A stretch of DNA of 64,000 nucleotides from CAYOWQ01 sp964407695 (GCA_964407695.1 CAYOWQ010000001.1:62001-126000); one strand, 5' to 3'. Numbered from the stretch's first letter, positions 16,601 through 26,082 are shown. Program-made: numbers and translations. Notes: generated by a model from the sequence alone, not told the origin.

Positions 16601-17667
16601 TATCGAGGCACGTTGTTGGGATCGGGCGGGGGTGGCGGCGGGGGGCGGGTGATGCAGGTGTCGGGTCGGCCGCGGCCGGGGGTGCGCGGGGGAGCGGGCG
16701 TGAGCGATGCCTTGATGATTCGCGGCGGGTCCTTGGGGGCGCCGGTGGCGGGATCGGCGAGGGGCGAGGCGGCGATGGCGAGGATGGCGTCGGTGCCGAC
16801 CACCGCGCAGCCGAAGGCGCAGTACTGCCCATCGAGGCGGGCGGTGCCTTCGCGCGAGAGGGCGAAGAAGAACTGGCTGCCGGCGGAATCGGGCGGGTCA
16901 GCGCGGGCCATGGAGATGACGCCGAAATCGTGAGGGAGCCTGGACGGTTCGAGCGGAAGGTCCCAGCCGGGGCCGCCGTCGCCGGTGGCGGTGGGGTCGC
17001 CGCCCTGAATGACGAAGGGGTTGCCGTTGCGATCAACGGGGACGACGCGATGGAAGACGGTGTTGTCGAAGAAGTGGTTCTCGACGAGCGTCATGAAATT
17101 CCAAACGGTGTTGGGCGCTTCGTCGGGGCGGAAGGCGACGCGGATCTCGCCGCGATCGGTCATGACGATGGCATCCTGCTCGGTATAGATGCGAAAGCCC
17201 GAGAGCGGAGTAGGGTCGCCCTTGGGCCACGTCGGTTGGAGCTTCTGATACTCGGCATTGTCGGGCTCGAGGAGCGTTTCACCCCAGCCGATGATGCGGG
17301 TGTATTTGGTGACTCCGTCGGGACGAAAGGCGGTGGTGGTGCGCACGAGGGGGCGATTGATGAGCGGCTGCACGACGAGCGAGGAGCCGACGGGCTCGCC
17401 GTTGACCATGAGCTGGAGGTAGGCCGCGTGCGAGAGGGAAGCGATGGCGGGCGCTTCGTCGAGCAGGTTGAAGGTGCCGGGTGCGAGGCGGCCGGTTTCA
17501 GCAATGAGTGTGCCGTCGGCTTCGAGGAGGGCAGCGCTGATCTCGGCGTCGGTCTCGCTGGGGAGCGAGAGGCCGATATAGACCGGGCCGGCGGGCGGGC
17601 TGAAGAGCTGTCCGGGAGCGATCAGGGGATCGTGGGCGAGGGCGAAGGCGAGGAGGAGGGGAATCAT
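16600..17667 (-). CDS. Exported cyclophilin-type peptidyl-prolyl isomerase
   Basis: The 355-aa protein starts with a short, hydrophobic signal (MIPLLLAFALAHDPLIAPGQ). An N-terminal domain of about 170 residues of unknown fold leads to the cyclophilin domain: IVMTDRGEIRVAFRPDEAPN, FHRVVPVDRNGNPFVIQGGD, and SMARADPPDSAGSQFFFALS. It ends in a poly-Pro tail (about residues 340-351). It is the second cyclophilin in a row, and the two are separated by the 95-nt repeat block. It is probably periplasmic and next to the OstA-like protein (8 bases away), which might be its client, but that is inference. Confidence 0.88.
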   Translation of the reverse strand: MIPLLLAFALAHDPLIAPGQLFSPPAGPVYIGLSLPSETDAEISAALLEADGTLIAETGRLAPGTFNLLDEAPAIASLSHAAYLQLMVNGEPVGSSLVVQPLINRPLVRTTTAFRPDGVTKYTRIIGWGETLLEPDNAEYQKLQPTWPKGDPTPLSGFRIYTEQDAIVMTDRGEIRVAFRPDEAPNTVWNFMTLVENHFFDNTVFHRVVPVDRNGNPFVIQGGDPTATGDGGPGWDLPLEPSRLPHDFGVISMARADPPDSAGSQFFFALSREGTARLDGQYCAFGCAVVGTDAILAIAASPLADPATGAPKDPPRIIKASLTPAPPRTPGRGRPDTCITRPPPPPPPDPNNVPR

Positions 17668-17675
17668 GGGAGGAT

Positions 17676-20600
17676 TCAGCGGGCATCTTCGCCGGAGGGC
17701 TTATTGATGATGATGCGACGATTCTGGAGGTCCCAGGTGGCTTTCTCAGCGCGGAAGGGTGAGACGGAGCCGGTCTTCAGCACCGAGACGAGTCGGCCGG
17801 GAAGAGCGGTGAGGATGGCGATGTTGGTCTGGCGGTTGTAGTCGACCTGATGGCAATCGACGGTTTCGTCGGGAGTCTCGATGCGGACGCGGCCGGTGGC
17901 GACAAGGCGGCGGAGCGAAAGGTCACCACCGAGATCGATGGATGCGACCTTGGTGGGGTCTTTGCTCTGTGGCGGAGTGGACGGGGCGTTGGGGTCGGAC
18001 TGCTGAGGTTCGAATTCGGCAACGAGACTGTCGCCGCCGAACTTGAGCCAGTCGTCGTCCTTGAGGCCTTGATGACCGAGTTCCACCTTTTCGTCCATGG
18101 TGACGCGGAAGGCGCCGTCGGGTTGGGGGACACACTCCATCTTGCGATTCCAGTGGAAGACCGTGTCGCCCTTGAAGCCGAAGGGGCCGGCATCCTGCGT
18201 GGAACGGGCGGAGGGAGTTTCGTCGCGAATGGTCAGCGTGCCGTCGCCGATGACCTGCGAGTAGTGGGTGATGTTGTTGAACTCAACGTGTTGGCCGGCG
18301 ACGCGGAAGAGACGGACGAGGGAGGAATGGGAGGCGTCGGACCAGACCTTGTTTTCGATATTGGCATTGCCCCGGGCGATGAAGGTTTCGAGGAGGCGAT
18401 CACCATCCTGAAGCCCGGCGAAGGAGGGTTGGGAGGAAGCGGGTGCTGGTTGAGCGGGCGTCGCGGATGAAGTCGCCGCAGGCTCGACGCGGCGGAATTG
18501 GAAGGTGAGGCGGTCGGCGTCGGCGGTGTCGAGGGTGAGATTGTCGGTTCCGACGGAGCGGGCGGAGACATGGCCGTGAAGGTCGAGCTCGCCGCCGCCA
18601 TCGTTGAAGGCGGTGTCGTATTCGAGCCTGTCGGTCCAGTTCGCGCTGACGGCGGGGGCGGGCTGATCGGGGATGCTGGGTCGATCGATTCTGCCGTCGG
18701 TTTCGGGAACGAGCGTGCGGGAGAATTGGCGGAAGGTGCCGGGGCCGGGGATGCTGGCCTTCTTCTTGAGATCATCAAACTTCAGGGCGCGGGCATTGTC
18801 GATGACGATGTTGTCGTGCAGGAGCATGGCGGAGCCGTCGGGCGACTCGAAGATGATGGTCTTGGCGATGTTGTCACCGGACATGGACTGGGCGAAGATT
18901 CGGGCGCCCTGACCGAGGCGGACCTGCACCTCGCGGTCGGCGTGCATGGTTTCGATGTCGACATCGCCGAGTTGATTGCCGAAGGGAGCGGCGTTGGAAT
19001 CTGGGGAGGCTTCGGGCTTGGCGAGGGAGGGAACGAAGGTGACATTGAGGGCTTCGGTCCAGAGGGTGTAGTCCTTGTTGAGGGCTTCGACCGCACCGGC
19101 GGCGTTCATCGAGGTGGGAATGGATCGACCGTCGAGCTGCTTGAGTTTGACGGTGATGCGCTGGGCATTCATCCGATCCTTTTCGACGCCGCTGACAACC
19201 CTGACATCGCCAATGGCGTCGATCAGGTTGATGGCGTCATCAGCCTTGTCGGAATTGAGCTTCTTCTGGCCCGGCTCGAAGCCGACGTTGAGGCGATGCG
19301 ACTCGAGCGTGAACGAAGAGGCCACGACGTTGACATTGCCGTTGAAGGATGCAGCGCGGATGCGGCGGTCGTCGCCGCCGGCGTCGGTCTTGTCAAATTC
19401 GAGATCGACGCCTTCAGTCCAATTGATTTCGAGATCGGTTTTGAGCGCGGGCGGGGCGGCCGGGGGGCTCTGATTCAGGGCGTGGGCGATGATGGCGGAC
19501 GAGACGAGTGGATCGGCACAGACGAGAGCGATGGAGGTGAGAGCGCGGGATTCGTGGTGGCGGGCGAGGAATCGCATCTGACCCTTCCCGACGAATGCGC
19601 CGCGGCCGGAGTCGAGCCCGATCCAGAGCTGCTCGCCCTCGGCGGTGAAACTTGGATGTTGAATGGTGACCGGATCGTCGGGGCGGCCGATGAGATCGGC
19701 GACGGTGTCGGAGGCGATTGCGCCGGAAGGAAGCGTGGTGTGCTCGTCGCGCACCACGAGTTGCGAGCACTTCATGGTGGTATCAGACGGTTCATCGCGA
19801 ATGACGACCGGATCGCCGAAGACGGTGAGTACGACGTCGTCGGTGGACGTCGGGACGATCTTGGAGTCGCGGATCGGCGTCATCGTGAGCTTGCCGGAGT
19901 AATGAACAAGGATCTGTTCTTCAGGCGCGACCACCGGATCGACGGCAAGGCTGGAGAGGGCGACGGCCGCAGGAAGCGGCATGGCCGGAACAACCTGGAT
20001 CCTCGGCGAGGCGGAGACATTGGCGCTGAGGCCCTCGCCCTTCATGGAGAAGACGACATCGAGCTTGTTTCCGTTAATGGTGCTGACGGCATCGCCGCGA
20101 ATTCGCTCGATGCGGACATCGTCGTTCATGACGAGTCGATACCAGGCGTTGTCGGGCGGTGGTTCGGCCGGCGACGTGGAAGGTGTTGCCTGCGTGGTCG
20201 ATGGAGTGATTGCGGACGCGGGGGCAGGGCGCGGCTCAGCGCGAGTCGATGTCGGCGGCGCTGGTGAGGTGGGGGCCGGCTGGTTGGAGGCGACGGCCGC
20301 GGGTGCTTCGGGTTCGACGGTGGATTTCGCGGGGGCGGGTTTGCGGTGGGCGGAGTGATTCGGGGTGATGTAGAGAGGGGAGGTCGGGCGCTCGACGGTA
20401 AGTTCTTCGACGGAGTTGTCCTGGCCGTTGAGGAAGATGGTGAGTCCTTCGCCGGAGAAGTCGATGGCGTAAGGGGCGTCGTCGCGCTGGGGGGAGGAGA
20501 GGTGGATGGCTCGATCGCAGACGACGCGTCCGAGGCGATTGTCAAAATCGGCCTCGTCGGCGGTGACGGTGAGGGCGGGTCGGTCGTCGTCGGCGTTCTC

Positions 20601-21122
20601 GTCATAGTCAGTCCGCGGCTGATACATGCGGATGATGACGTTGCCGTTCATGTGGCCGGATTCAAGGGCGTTGGCCTTGGTGCCGGTTCGGGGCACGCGG
20701 GCTCTGGCCTCATCGGAGGTCATGACGAGGAGGCGATCGTTGGAGAGGTAAAAGCGGGCGACGGGACGCGACATCTGCAGCCACTGATCGGGCAGCGGGT
20801 CGAGCCGTTCGGCCATGTATTCCTGTGCGAGGAGGCCGTTTTCATCGGCGGCCTGAATCCATGCGCCCTCGCGCATGGTGAGGCCGGCGGGTGAAGCGCC
20901 GGAGCCGGTGCGGGCCGACTCGGCGGCCGTGAGTTGGCCGGGGACGACAATGTCCTTGAGGTCGCCGAAACGGCTGGGGGGTTCATCGTTTGGAGACTGG
21001 AGGTCGATATTGGCGACGATGACCAGCAGCAGGAGAGAGCCGAGAATTCCGGAGCTGATGATGAGCCATCGTCGCGTCCGGCGGGCGGAATCGTTTGCAG
21101 AGCGGCTTGTCATGGAAGTCAT
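17676..21122 (-). CDS. Giant OstA/LptC-like LPS-export protein
   Basis: The 1148-aa product has one N-terminal membrane anchor (RRWLIISSGILGSLLLLVIV, residues 17-36). A long periplasmic part follows that reads as many beta-strand units of OstA type (e.g. TVTADEADFDNRLGRVVCDR, VTMDEKVELGHQGL, and the closing VDYNRQTNIAILTALPG). A Pro/Ala/Thr-rich linker lies near residues 250-330. Anchor plus OstA repeats is the layout of LptC joined to LptA-like domains, and the kdsC gene 6 bases upstream supports it (kdsC-lptC-lptA is a classic order). No LptD barrel is visible. It is about five times the usual LptC or LptA length. Confidence 0.72.
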   Translation of the reverse strand: MTSMTSRSANDSARRTRRWLIISSGILGSLLLLVIVANIDLQSPNDEPPSRFGDLKDIVVPGQLTAAESARTGSGASPAGLTMREGAWIQAADENGLLAQEYMAERLDPLPDQWLQMSRPVARFYLSNDRLLVMTSDEARARVPRTGTKANALESGHMNGNVIIRMYQPRTDYDENADDDRPALTVTADEADFDNRLGRVVCDRAIHLSSPQRDDAPYAIDFSGEGLTIFLNGQDNSVEELTVERPTSPLYITPNHSAHRKPAPAKSTVEPEAPAAVASNQPAPTSPAPPTSTRAEPRPAPASAITPSTTQATPSTSPAEPPPDNAWYRLVMNDDVRIERIRGDAVSTINGNKLDVVFSMKGEGLSANVSASPRIQVVPAMPLPAAVALSSLAVDPVVAPEEQILVHYSGKLTMTPIRDSKIVPTSTDDVVLTVFGDPVVIRDEPSDTTMKCSQLVVRDEHTTLPSGAIASDTVADLIGRPDDPVTIQHPSFTAEGEQLWIGLDSGRGAFVGKGQMRFLARHHESRALTSIALVCADPLVSSAIIAHALNQSPPAAPPALKTDLEINWTEGVDLEFDKTDAGGDDRRIRAASFNGNVNVVASSFTLESHRLNVGFEPGQKKLNSDKADDAINLIDAIGDVRVVSGVEKDRMNAQRITVKLKQLDGRSIPTSMNAAGAVEALNKDYTLWTEALNVTFVPSLAKPEASPDSNAAPFGNQLGDVDIETMHADREVQVRLGQGARIFAQSMSGDNIAKTIIFESPDGSAMLLHDNIVIDNARALKFDDLKKKASIPGPGTFRQFSRTLVPETDGRIDRPSIPDQPAPAVSANWTDRLEYDTAFNDGGGELDLHGHVSARSVGTDNLTLDTADADRLTFQFRRVEPAATSSATPAQPAPASSQPSFAGLQDGDRLLETFIARGNANIENKVWSDASHSSLVRLFRVAGQHVEFNNITHYSQVIGDGTLTIRDETPSARSTQDAGPFGFKGDTVFHWNRKMECVPQPDGAFRVTMDEKVELGHQGLKDDDWLKFGGDSLVAEFEPQQSDPNAPSTPPQSKDPTKVASIDLGGDLSLRRLVATGRVRIETPDETVDCHQVDYNRQTNIAILTALPGRLVSVLKTGSVSPFRAEKATWDLQNRRIIINKPSGEDAR

Positions 21123-21128
21123 GGTGAA

Positions 21129-21659
21129 TCAGGCCTTCCGGCCGTAGATTTCGAGAGCCTCATCCCATCGGCCGAGATTCTTGATGAGGTACTCAATCGC
21201 TTCGCGCACGGCGGCGTGCCCGCCCGGGCGCAGGGTTGTGTAGACGGCGATTTCGCGGACATCGGCAGACGCGTCTGCCACGGCCATAGGATAGCCGCAG
21301 GCGCGGAGCATGGGCAGATCGGGGAGATCGTCGCCGAGGACGGCGGTTTCGGCGGGTGTGATCTGAAGTTCTTCGAGGAGCCGGAGGAAGGCGGGAAGTT
21401 TGTCCTGCTGGCCCTGCAGGATGTGGCGGACGCCGAGTTCACTCATGCGGTGGCGCAGGGCAGCGCCCTGGCGGCCGGTGACGACGCAGATTTCGAACCC
21501 GAGTCGGAGCCAGATTCGGATACCCGTGCCGTCGCGGACGTGGAAGCGCTTGGTTTCGACGCCGTGATCGTCGAGAAGGACGGAGCCGTCGGTCAGGACA
21601 CCGTCGACATCGAGACAGAGAAGGCGGAGATCGGAAGGCGGCTTACGTTCGTTGGCCAT
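21129..21659 (-). CDS. kdsC: 3-deoxy-D-manno-octulosonate 8-phosphate phosphatase (KdsC type)
   Basis: This HAD-superfamily phosphatase makes free KDO for lipopolysaccharide cores. The 176-aa protein has the standard short C-type layout: LLCLDVDGVLTDGSVLLDDH (motif I with the Asp pair), VVTGRQGAALRHR (motif II), LPAFLRLLEEL with its Lys, and VLGDDLPDLPML (motif III). A YrbI-like phosphatase acting on another sugar acid would look similar. It is coupled to the OstA-like gene (6-base gap). Confidence 0.85.
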   Translation of the reverse strand: MANERKPPSDLRLLCLDVDGVLTDGSVLLDDHGVETKRFHVRDGTGIRIWLRLGFEICVVTGRQGAALRHRMSELGVRHILQGQQDKLPAFLRLLEELQITPAETAVLGDDLPDLPMLRACGYPMAVADASADVREIAVYTTLRPGGHAAVREAIEYLIKNLGRWDEALEIYGRKA

Positions 21660-21707
21660 GGGAGCGGTTCACCACCACTACGGGGTCAATGTTGCGGATG
21701 TTCGAGG

Positions 21708-23126
21708 CTATTGATGGGCGAGTTCCTTGACGACTTCGCCGACGAAGGACTTGGCATCGCCGAAGAGCATCAGGGTCTTATCCATGAAGAAGAGTTCGTT
21801 TTCGACACCGGCAAAGCCGGCGCTCATGCCGCGCTTGATGACCATGACGGTGCGGGCCTTGTCGACATCGAGGATGGGCATGCCGTAGATAGGGCTGGAC
21901 TTGTCGTAGCGGGCGGCGGGGTTGACGACGTCGTTGGCGCCGATGATGAGGGCGACATCGCACTGGGGGAAATCGGAGTTGATCTCTTCCATGTCCTTCA
22001 GGCGCTCGTAGGGAATATCGCTCTCGGCGAGGAGGACGTTCATGTGGCCGGGCATGCGGCCGGCGACAGGATGGATGGCGAAGAGGACGTCGACGCCCTT
22101 CTTGGAGAGGGCGTCGTACATCTCGCGAACCTTGTGCTGGGCCTGGGCGACGGCCATGCCGTAGCCGGGCACGACGATGACGCGGGTCGCGGCGGAGAGA
22201 ATCTGAGCGGCTTCTTCAGCGCTGGCGCTGCGAACGGTGCGCTCTTCCTTCACACCGGAGGCCTGCTGCACCTGACCGAATGCGCCGAAGAGCACGTTGG
22301 TGAAGGAACGGTTCATCGCCTTGCACATGATGATGGAAAGGATGAGACCGCTGGCGCCGTCGAGCGCGCCGGCGACGATGAGGAGCGGATTGTCGAGGAC
22401 GAAGCCCATGGCGACGGCCGCGAGGCCGGCATAGGAGTTGAGCAGGGAGATCACGGTGGGCATATCCGCGCCGCCGATGGGGATGATGAGCAGGACGCCG
22501 AAGGCGAGGGAGAGGAAGAGGAGGATGGGAAAGAGCCACATCTGCTGCGGCCATACCACAAGGCTGACGCCGCAGATGACGGCGGCTCCCAGGAGGGAGA
22601 GGTTGAAGAGATTCTGATTCTTGAAGGTGATGGGGCGGGTGGGCAGGACTTCCTGCAGTTTGCCCGCGGCCATGAGGCTGCCGGTGAAGGTGAGGCCGCC
22701 GAGGAGGGTTTCGAAGACGATGGCGCCCATGGTGAAGCGGTCGATCTCGTCAACGAGCATGAGGTATTTCGCGGTGCCGACGAGGGCGGCGGCGAGAGCG
22801 CCGAAGGCGTGGGAGAGGGCGGTCCGCTGAGGGACGGCGGTCATGGGCACCCACGAGAGGGGCACGCCGACGAGGGTGCCGAGGATGAGGGCAATGAGGA
22901 TGGGTGTGTAGTGAACGACTTCGGGGCGGATGAAGGTGCCGGCCATGGCGAGGACCATGGCGACGACGCCGGCGATGATGCCGCGGCGGGCGGTGGTGGG
23001 GGCGCTCATCCACTTGAGCGAGAGGACGAAGAGGGCGGCGGCGATGAGGTAGGCGGCGTGAACCAGCGGAAGGCTGAAGGAGTTCTGGCCGCCGATGATG
23101 AATGTCGCGAGAGGGAGATGGCTCAC
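21708..23126 (-). CDS. pntB: NAD(P) transhydrogenase subunit beta
   Basis: PntB carries the NADP(H)-binding domain III and most of the proton-channel helices of the proton-translocating transhydrogenase. It drives NADPH formation from NADH. The 472-aa protein has about nine hydrophobic segments to residue 270. After these comes the dIII nucleotide site: IVVPGYGMAVAQAQHKVREM, then IHPVAGRMPGHMNVLLAESD, and VALIIGANDVVNPAARYDKS. The length is the family norm (about 460). Its ATG overlaps the stop of the next upstream gene by 4 bases. Confidence 0.96.
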   Translation of the reverse strand: MSHLPLATFIIGGQNSFSLPLVHAAYLIAAALFVLSLKWMSAPTTARRGIIAGVVAMVLAMAGTFIRPEVVHYTPILIALILGTLVGVPLSWVPMTAVPQRTALSHAFGALAAALVGTAKYLMLVDEIDRFTMGAIVFETLLGGLTFTGSLMAAGKLQEVLPTRPITFKNQNLFNLSLLGAAVICGVSLVVWPQQMWLFPILLFLSLAFGVLLIIPIGGADMPTVISLLNSYAGLAAVAMGFVLDNPLLIVAGALDGASGLILSIIMCKAMNRSFTNVLFGAFGQVQQASGVKEERTVRSASAEEAAQILSAATRVIVVPGYGMAVAQAQHKVREMYDALSKKGVDVLFAIHPVAGRMPGHMNVLLAESDIPYERLKDMEEINSDFPQCDVALIIGANDVVNPAARYDKSSPIYGMPILDVDKARTVMVIKRGMSAGFAGVENELFFMDKTLMLFGDAKSFVGEVVKELAHQ

Positions 23127-23458
23127 TTGGAGGTCTCCCGGGGAGCAGATTTACCGCCGCGGGACTTGAACATCTTGAGCATGCGATCGGTGATCATGAA
23201 CCCGGAGACGATGTTGGTCATCGAGGCGAAGACGGCGACCGCGCCGAGGATGGTGGTGAAGGTGGTTCCGTGGCCGCCTTCGTCGTGATGGGCAGCCCCG
23301 GAGACGATGATGGCGCCGACGACGGCGATGGCGGAGATGGCGTTGGTGAGCGACATCAGCGGGGTGTGGAGAAGCACGCTGACACGCTTGATGACCTCAA
23401 GGCCGACGAATGCGGACAGGAGGAAGATGAAGAGCATGAGGACGAATTGATCGTTCAT
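23123..23458 (-). CDS. pntAB: NAD(P) transhydrogenase subunit alpha part 2
   Basis: This 111-aa membrane subunit is the C-terminal half of what is a single PntA in Escherichia coli; the split follows the Rhodospirillum type. Three or four membrane helices are visible, including FVLMLFIFLLSAFVGLEVIK and NAISAIAVVGAIIVSGA, with the conserved HTPLMSLTNAISAI around residues 32-45. It starts 18 bases after pntAA and overlaps pntB by 4 bases, so the three genes form one operon. Confidence 0.93.
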   Translation of the reverse strand: MNDQFVLMLFIFLLSAFVGLEVIKRVSVLLHTPLMSLTNAISAIAVVGAIIVSGAAHHDEGGHGTTFTTILGAVAVFASMTNIVSGFMITDRMLKMFKSRGGKSAPRETSK

Positions 23459-23476
23459 GTGGACCTGCTTGAAGGA

Positions 23477-24649
23477 TCAGCGCGAAGGCTCCGGCGAAGC
23501 GCCGATGGCTTCAAGGACGCGCGTGTTGACGACCTGGCCGTCGCGAGAGACGAGGGTGTCGCGGATGATCTCGTCGTCGGTATTGAGGGCGAGAGCGCCT
23601 TCCTTGTTGATGATGAGGGCGAGGAAGGCGGCGAGGTTCTTGGCGTACATCTGACTGGCGTGGAACGGAATCGTCGAGGCGAGGTTGACGGGGCCGATGA
23701 TGTCGACGCCGTGATGACGGACGGTTTCACCGGGGCGGGTGAGGTCGCAGTTGCCGCCACGTTCGGCGGCGAGATCGATGATGACGGAGCCGGGGGGCAT
23801 GGCCTTGACCATTTCGGCGGTGATGAGGATCGGGGCCTTGCGGCCGGGAATGGCCGCGGTGGTGATGACGACATCCTGTTCGCGGAGGACGGCGGTCATG
23901 GCGTCGCGCTGTCGGCGATAGAACTCATCGTCCATGGCCTTGGCATAGCCGCCGGAGCCTTCGGCGGAGGCTGCGCCGACATCGAGAATGACGAACTTGG
24001 CGCCGAGGCTTTCGACCTGCTCTTTCACGGCGGTGCGAACGTCGTAGCCGCTGACGACAGCGCCGAGCCGGCGGGCGGTGGCGATGGCCTGCAGCCCGGC
24101 GACGCCGGCGCCGATGATGAACACGCGGGCCGGGGCGACGGTTCCGGCGGCGGTGGTGAGCATGGGGAACATCTTGGGCAGGGTGTCGGCCGCGAGGAGG
24201 ACGGCTTTGTAGCCCGCGATGGTGGCCTGCGAGGAGAGGACATCCATGGATTGGGCGCGAGTGATGCGCGGGAGGAGTTCCATGGCGAAGAGTGAGACGC
24301 CGCGGGCGGCGACAGCGCGGGTGAGATCGGCGGTGGAGAGCGGTTCGGCGTGTCCGATGACGATCTGGCCGGCGCGGAGGAGTTCGGTATCGCGGTGGCC
24401 CGTCTGGGGATTGGCGCCGGGAGTTCGCACCATGCAGACGATGTCGGCCTGCTGATAGACCGCAGCGCGGTCGGCGGCGATGGCGGCGCCTTTATCGGTG
24501 TAATGCTGATCGGGGAAGCCGGCGGATTCGCCGGCGCCGGCTTCGATCAGGACCGATGACTTCAGCTTGGCCAGGGCGGGAATGACGGACGGCGTAAGGG
24601 CCACGCGCCGTTCGCCCGGGCAGTTTTCTCGCACCACGCCGATCTTCAT
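23477..24649 (-). CDS. pntAA: NAD(P) transhydrogenase subunit alpha part 1
   Basis: The 390-aa soluble subunit holds the NAD(H)-binding domain I. It opens MKIGVVRENCPGERRVALTP, the alanine-dehydrogenase/PNT N-terminal signature. The Rossmann site VFIIGAGVAGLQAIATARRL is near residues 172-191, and LITAEMVKAMPPGSVIIDLA completes the family pattern. Alanine dehydrogenase is excluded by the downstream pntAB and pntB genes and by the missing catalytic context. The three genes are the first to last of a minus-strand operon. Confidence 0.95.
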   Translation of the reverse strand: MKIGVVRENCPGERRVALTPSVIPALAKLKSSVLIEAGAGESAGFPDQHYTDKGAAIAADRAAVYQQADIVCMVRTPGANPQTGHRDTELLRAGQIVIGHAEPLSTADLTRAVAARGVSLFAMELLPRITRAQSMDVLSSQATIAGYKAVLLAADTLPKMFPMLTTAAGTVAPARVFIIGAGVAGLQAIATARRLGAVVSGYDVRTAVKEQVESLGAKFVILDVGAASAEGSGGYAKAMDDEFYRRQRDAMTAVLREQDVVITTAAIPGRKAPILITAEMVKAMPPGSVIIDLAAERGGNCDLTRPGETVRHHGVDIIGPVNLASTIPFHASQMYAKNLAAFLALIINKEGALALNTDDEIIRDTLVSRDGQVVNTRVLEAIGASPEPSR

Positions 24650-24754
24650 CGGAATCTCTTCATCCTTGGGTTGGGTCGGGCGGGATCATTCCAGCGCGAC
24701 ACCGATAAGGTACACGGGGGCCGGAAAAGACGCCAAAGCCGCGGTGCGAAGGAC

Positions 24755-25381
24755 TTACGCGGGGTTGTCGGCGTTGAGGAGCGCGGTAAGGCGGGCGCCG
24801 GCATTGGCGGGAAGAATGTAGCGCTCGAAGCGAGGTCGGCCTTCGAGCAGCTCCCAGACATCGGCGGGAGGACGAGCGGCGAGCGCGCTGCGGATGAAGG
24901 CGAGAGCGAGCGGGTGGGCCACGATGGCGAAATCGTGGGTGCGCGGGCGCTCGACGATGTGTTGCACAGCGCTGAGAATGCGCAGGCGGGCGACGGCGAG
25001 GTCTTCGCCCTCGGGCGGAGTCATGGAGATCGGGTCGTCTTCCCACTGCTTGAAGCGCTTGACGAATCGATCTTCGAATTCCTCCAGCGAGAGGCCGTCG
25101 AGAAGACCGAGGTCGGGCTCGGCGAGATCCTCCACCTGACGAGCCTTGCCTTCGAAGCGTTCGGCGATGACGCGAGCGGTCTCGGTGGCGGCTTCGTCGG
25201 AGGGGTGATAGACGGTGGCGCCGGACACCCAGCGAATGCGGGCGGCTTCAACCAGCAGCAGCGAGCGACCGGCATCGCTAAGGGGGAGATCTGCTCGGCC
25301 GTGGAGACGGTTTTCGGTTTCCCAGAGGGATTCGCCGCAACGAACGAGCAGGAGCGTGGTGAGTTTTCGCTTGGCGGCCAT
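24755..25381 (-). CDS. Histidine-phosphatase-like protein without the catalytic His
   Basis: The 208-aa protein has the overall layout of the phosphoglycerate-mutase/histidine phosphatase family (TTLLLVRCGESLWETENRLH, then DLPLSDAGRSL, then IVAHPLALAFIRSAL). The family motif R-H-G-E is R-C-G-E here: the codon read at the nucleophile position is TGC, so Cys replaces the phospho-accepting His. The SxxxRAxxTA block is also degraded to YHPSDEAATETA. It is probably a pseudoenzyme or has changed chemistry. Its start is 2 bases after the rpe stop; rpe is upstream in the transcript. Confidence 0.82.
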   Translation of the reverse strand: MAAKRKLTTLLLVRCGESLWETENRLHGRADLPLSDAGRSLLLVEAARIRWVSGATVYHPSDEAATETARVIAERFEGKARQVEDLAEPDLGLLDGLSLEEFEDRFVKRFKQWEDDPISMTPPEGEDLAVARLRILSAVQHIVERPRTHDFAIVAHPLALAFIRSALAARPPADVWELLEGRPRFERYILPANAGARLTALLNADNPA

Positions 25382-25383
25382 GG

Positions 25384-26082
25384 TCAGTGCGTTTTGGCGG
25401 GGACGGAGCCGCCTCGAAGGGAGGCGATGGCGTTGATGTAGTCATCGGAGCCGAAGATGGCGCTGGCGGCGACGAGGACATCGCAGCCGGCCTTGCGGGC
25501 GAGGGGCGCGGTCTCGGCGTTGACGCCGCCGTCGATCTCGAGCCGCTGGTGGGGCTTGAGCAACGGGCGAATGGTGCGTGCCTTTTCGAGGACGTCGGGG
25601 ATGAAGGATTGGCCGCTGAAGCCGGGATTGACGCTCATGATGAGGATCATGTCGAAGGCGTCGAGATGGGGAAGGATGGCGTCGACCGGCGTGGGGGGAT
25701 TGATGACGAGGCCGGCGGACATTCCGCGTTCGTGAACCTGTTGGGCCAGCGCGGGCGGGTTGTCGACGACCTCGACGTGGAAGGAGAAATGGTCGGCCCC
25801 GGCATCGGCGAAGGGTTTCACGAACATGGCGGGGTTCTGCACCATGAGATGAACGTCGAGGAAGGCGTCGGGCATGGCCAGGCGAAGTGATCTGCAGAGG
25901 GCGGGCCCCATGGTGAGATTGGGGACGAAATGGCCGTCCATCACATCGAGGTGGAGCAGGTCGCCGCCGGAGTCGAGGGACCGCCGGCAATCGGCGTGGA
26001 GATACGCGAAGTCCGCCGAGAGAATGGAGGGGGCGATGAGCGGGGTGCGGGGCGGGTTGGCGAGAAGTGCAGAGCGGTCCAT
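25384..26082 (-). CDS. rpe: Ribulose-phosphate 3-epimerase
   Basis: This pentose-phosphate enzyme interconverts ribulose 5-phosphate and xylulose 5-phosphate. The 232-aa TIM barrel has all the family signatures: APSILSADFAYL with the catalytic Ser region, HLDVMDGHFVPNLTMGP, FLDVHLMVQNP, MSVNPGFSGQSF, and EIDGGVN with the second catalytic Asp. The length is standard. It is followed after 2 bases by the histidine-phosphatase-like gene, which suggests a two-gene operon. Confidence 0.96.
   Translation of the reverse strand: MDRSALLANPPRTPLIAPSILSADFAYLHADCRRSLDSGGDLLHLDVMDGHFVPNLTMGPALCRSLRLAMPDAFLDVHLMVQNPAMFVKPFADAGADHFSFHVEVVDNPPALAQQVHERGMSAGLVINPPTPVDAILPHLDAFDMILIMSVNPGFSGQSFIPDVLEKARTIRPLLKPHQRLEIDGGVNAETAPLARKAGCDVLVAASAIFGSDDYINAIASLRGGSVPAKTH

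Noticed and set aside
18498..20267. 589-residue plus-strand frame opposite the OstA-like gene
   Set aside because: Antisense shadow with biased composition; the minus-strand gene has anchor and OstA pattern.
20934..23288. 784-residue plus-strand frame opposite kdsC and pntB
   Set aside because: It is the antisense of well-supported genes in GC-rich DNA, Gly/Asp/Glu-rich and with no recognisable motif.
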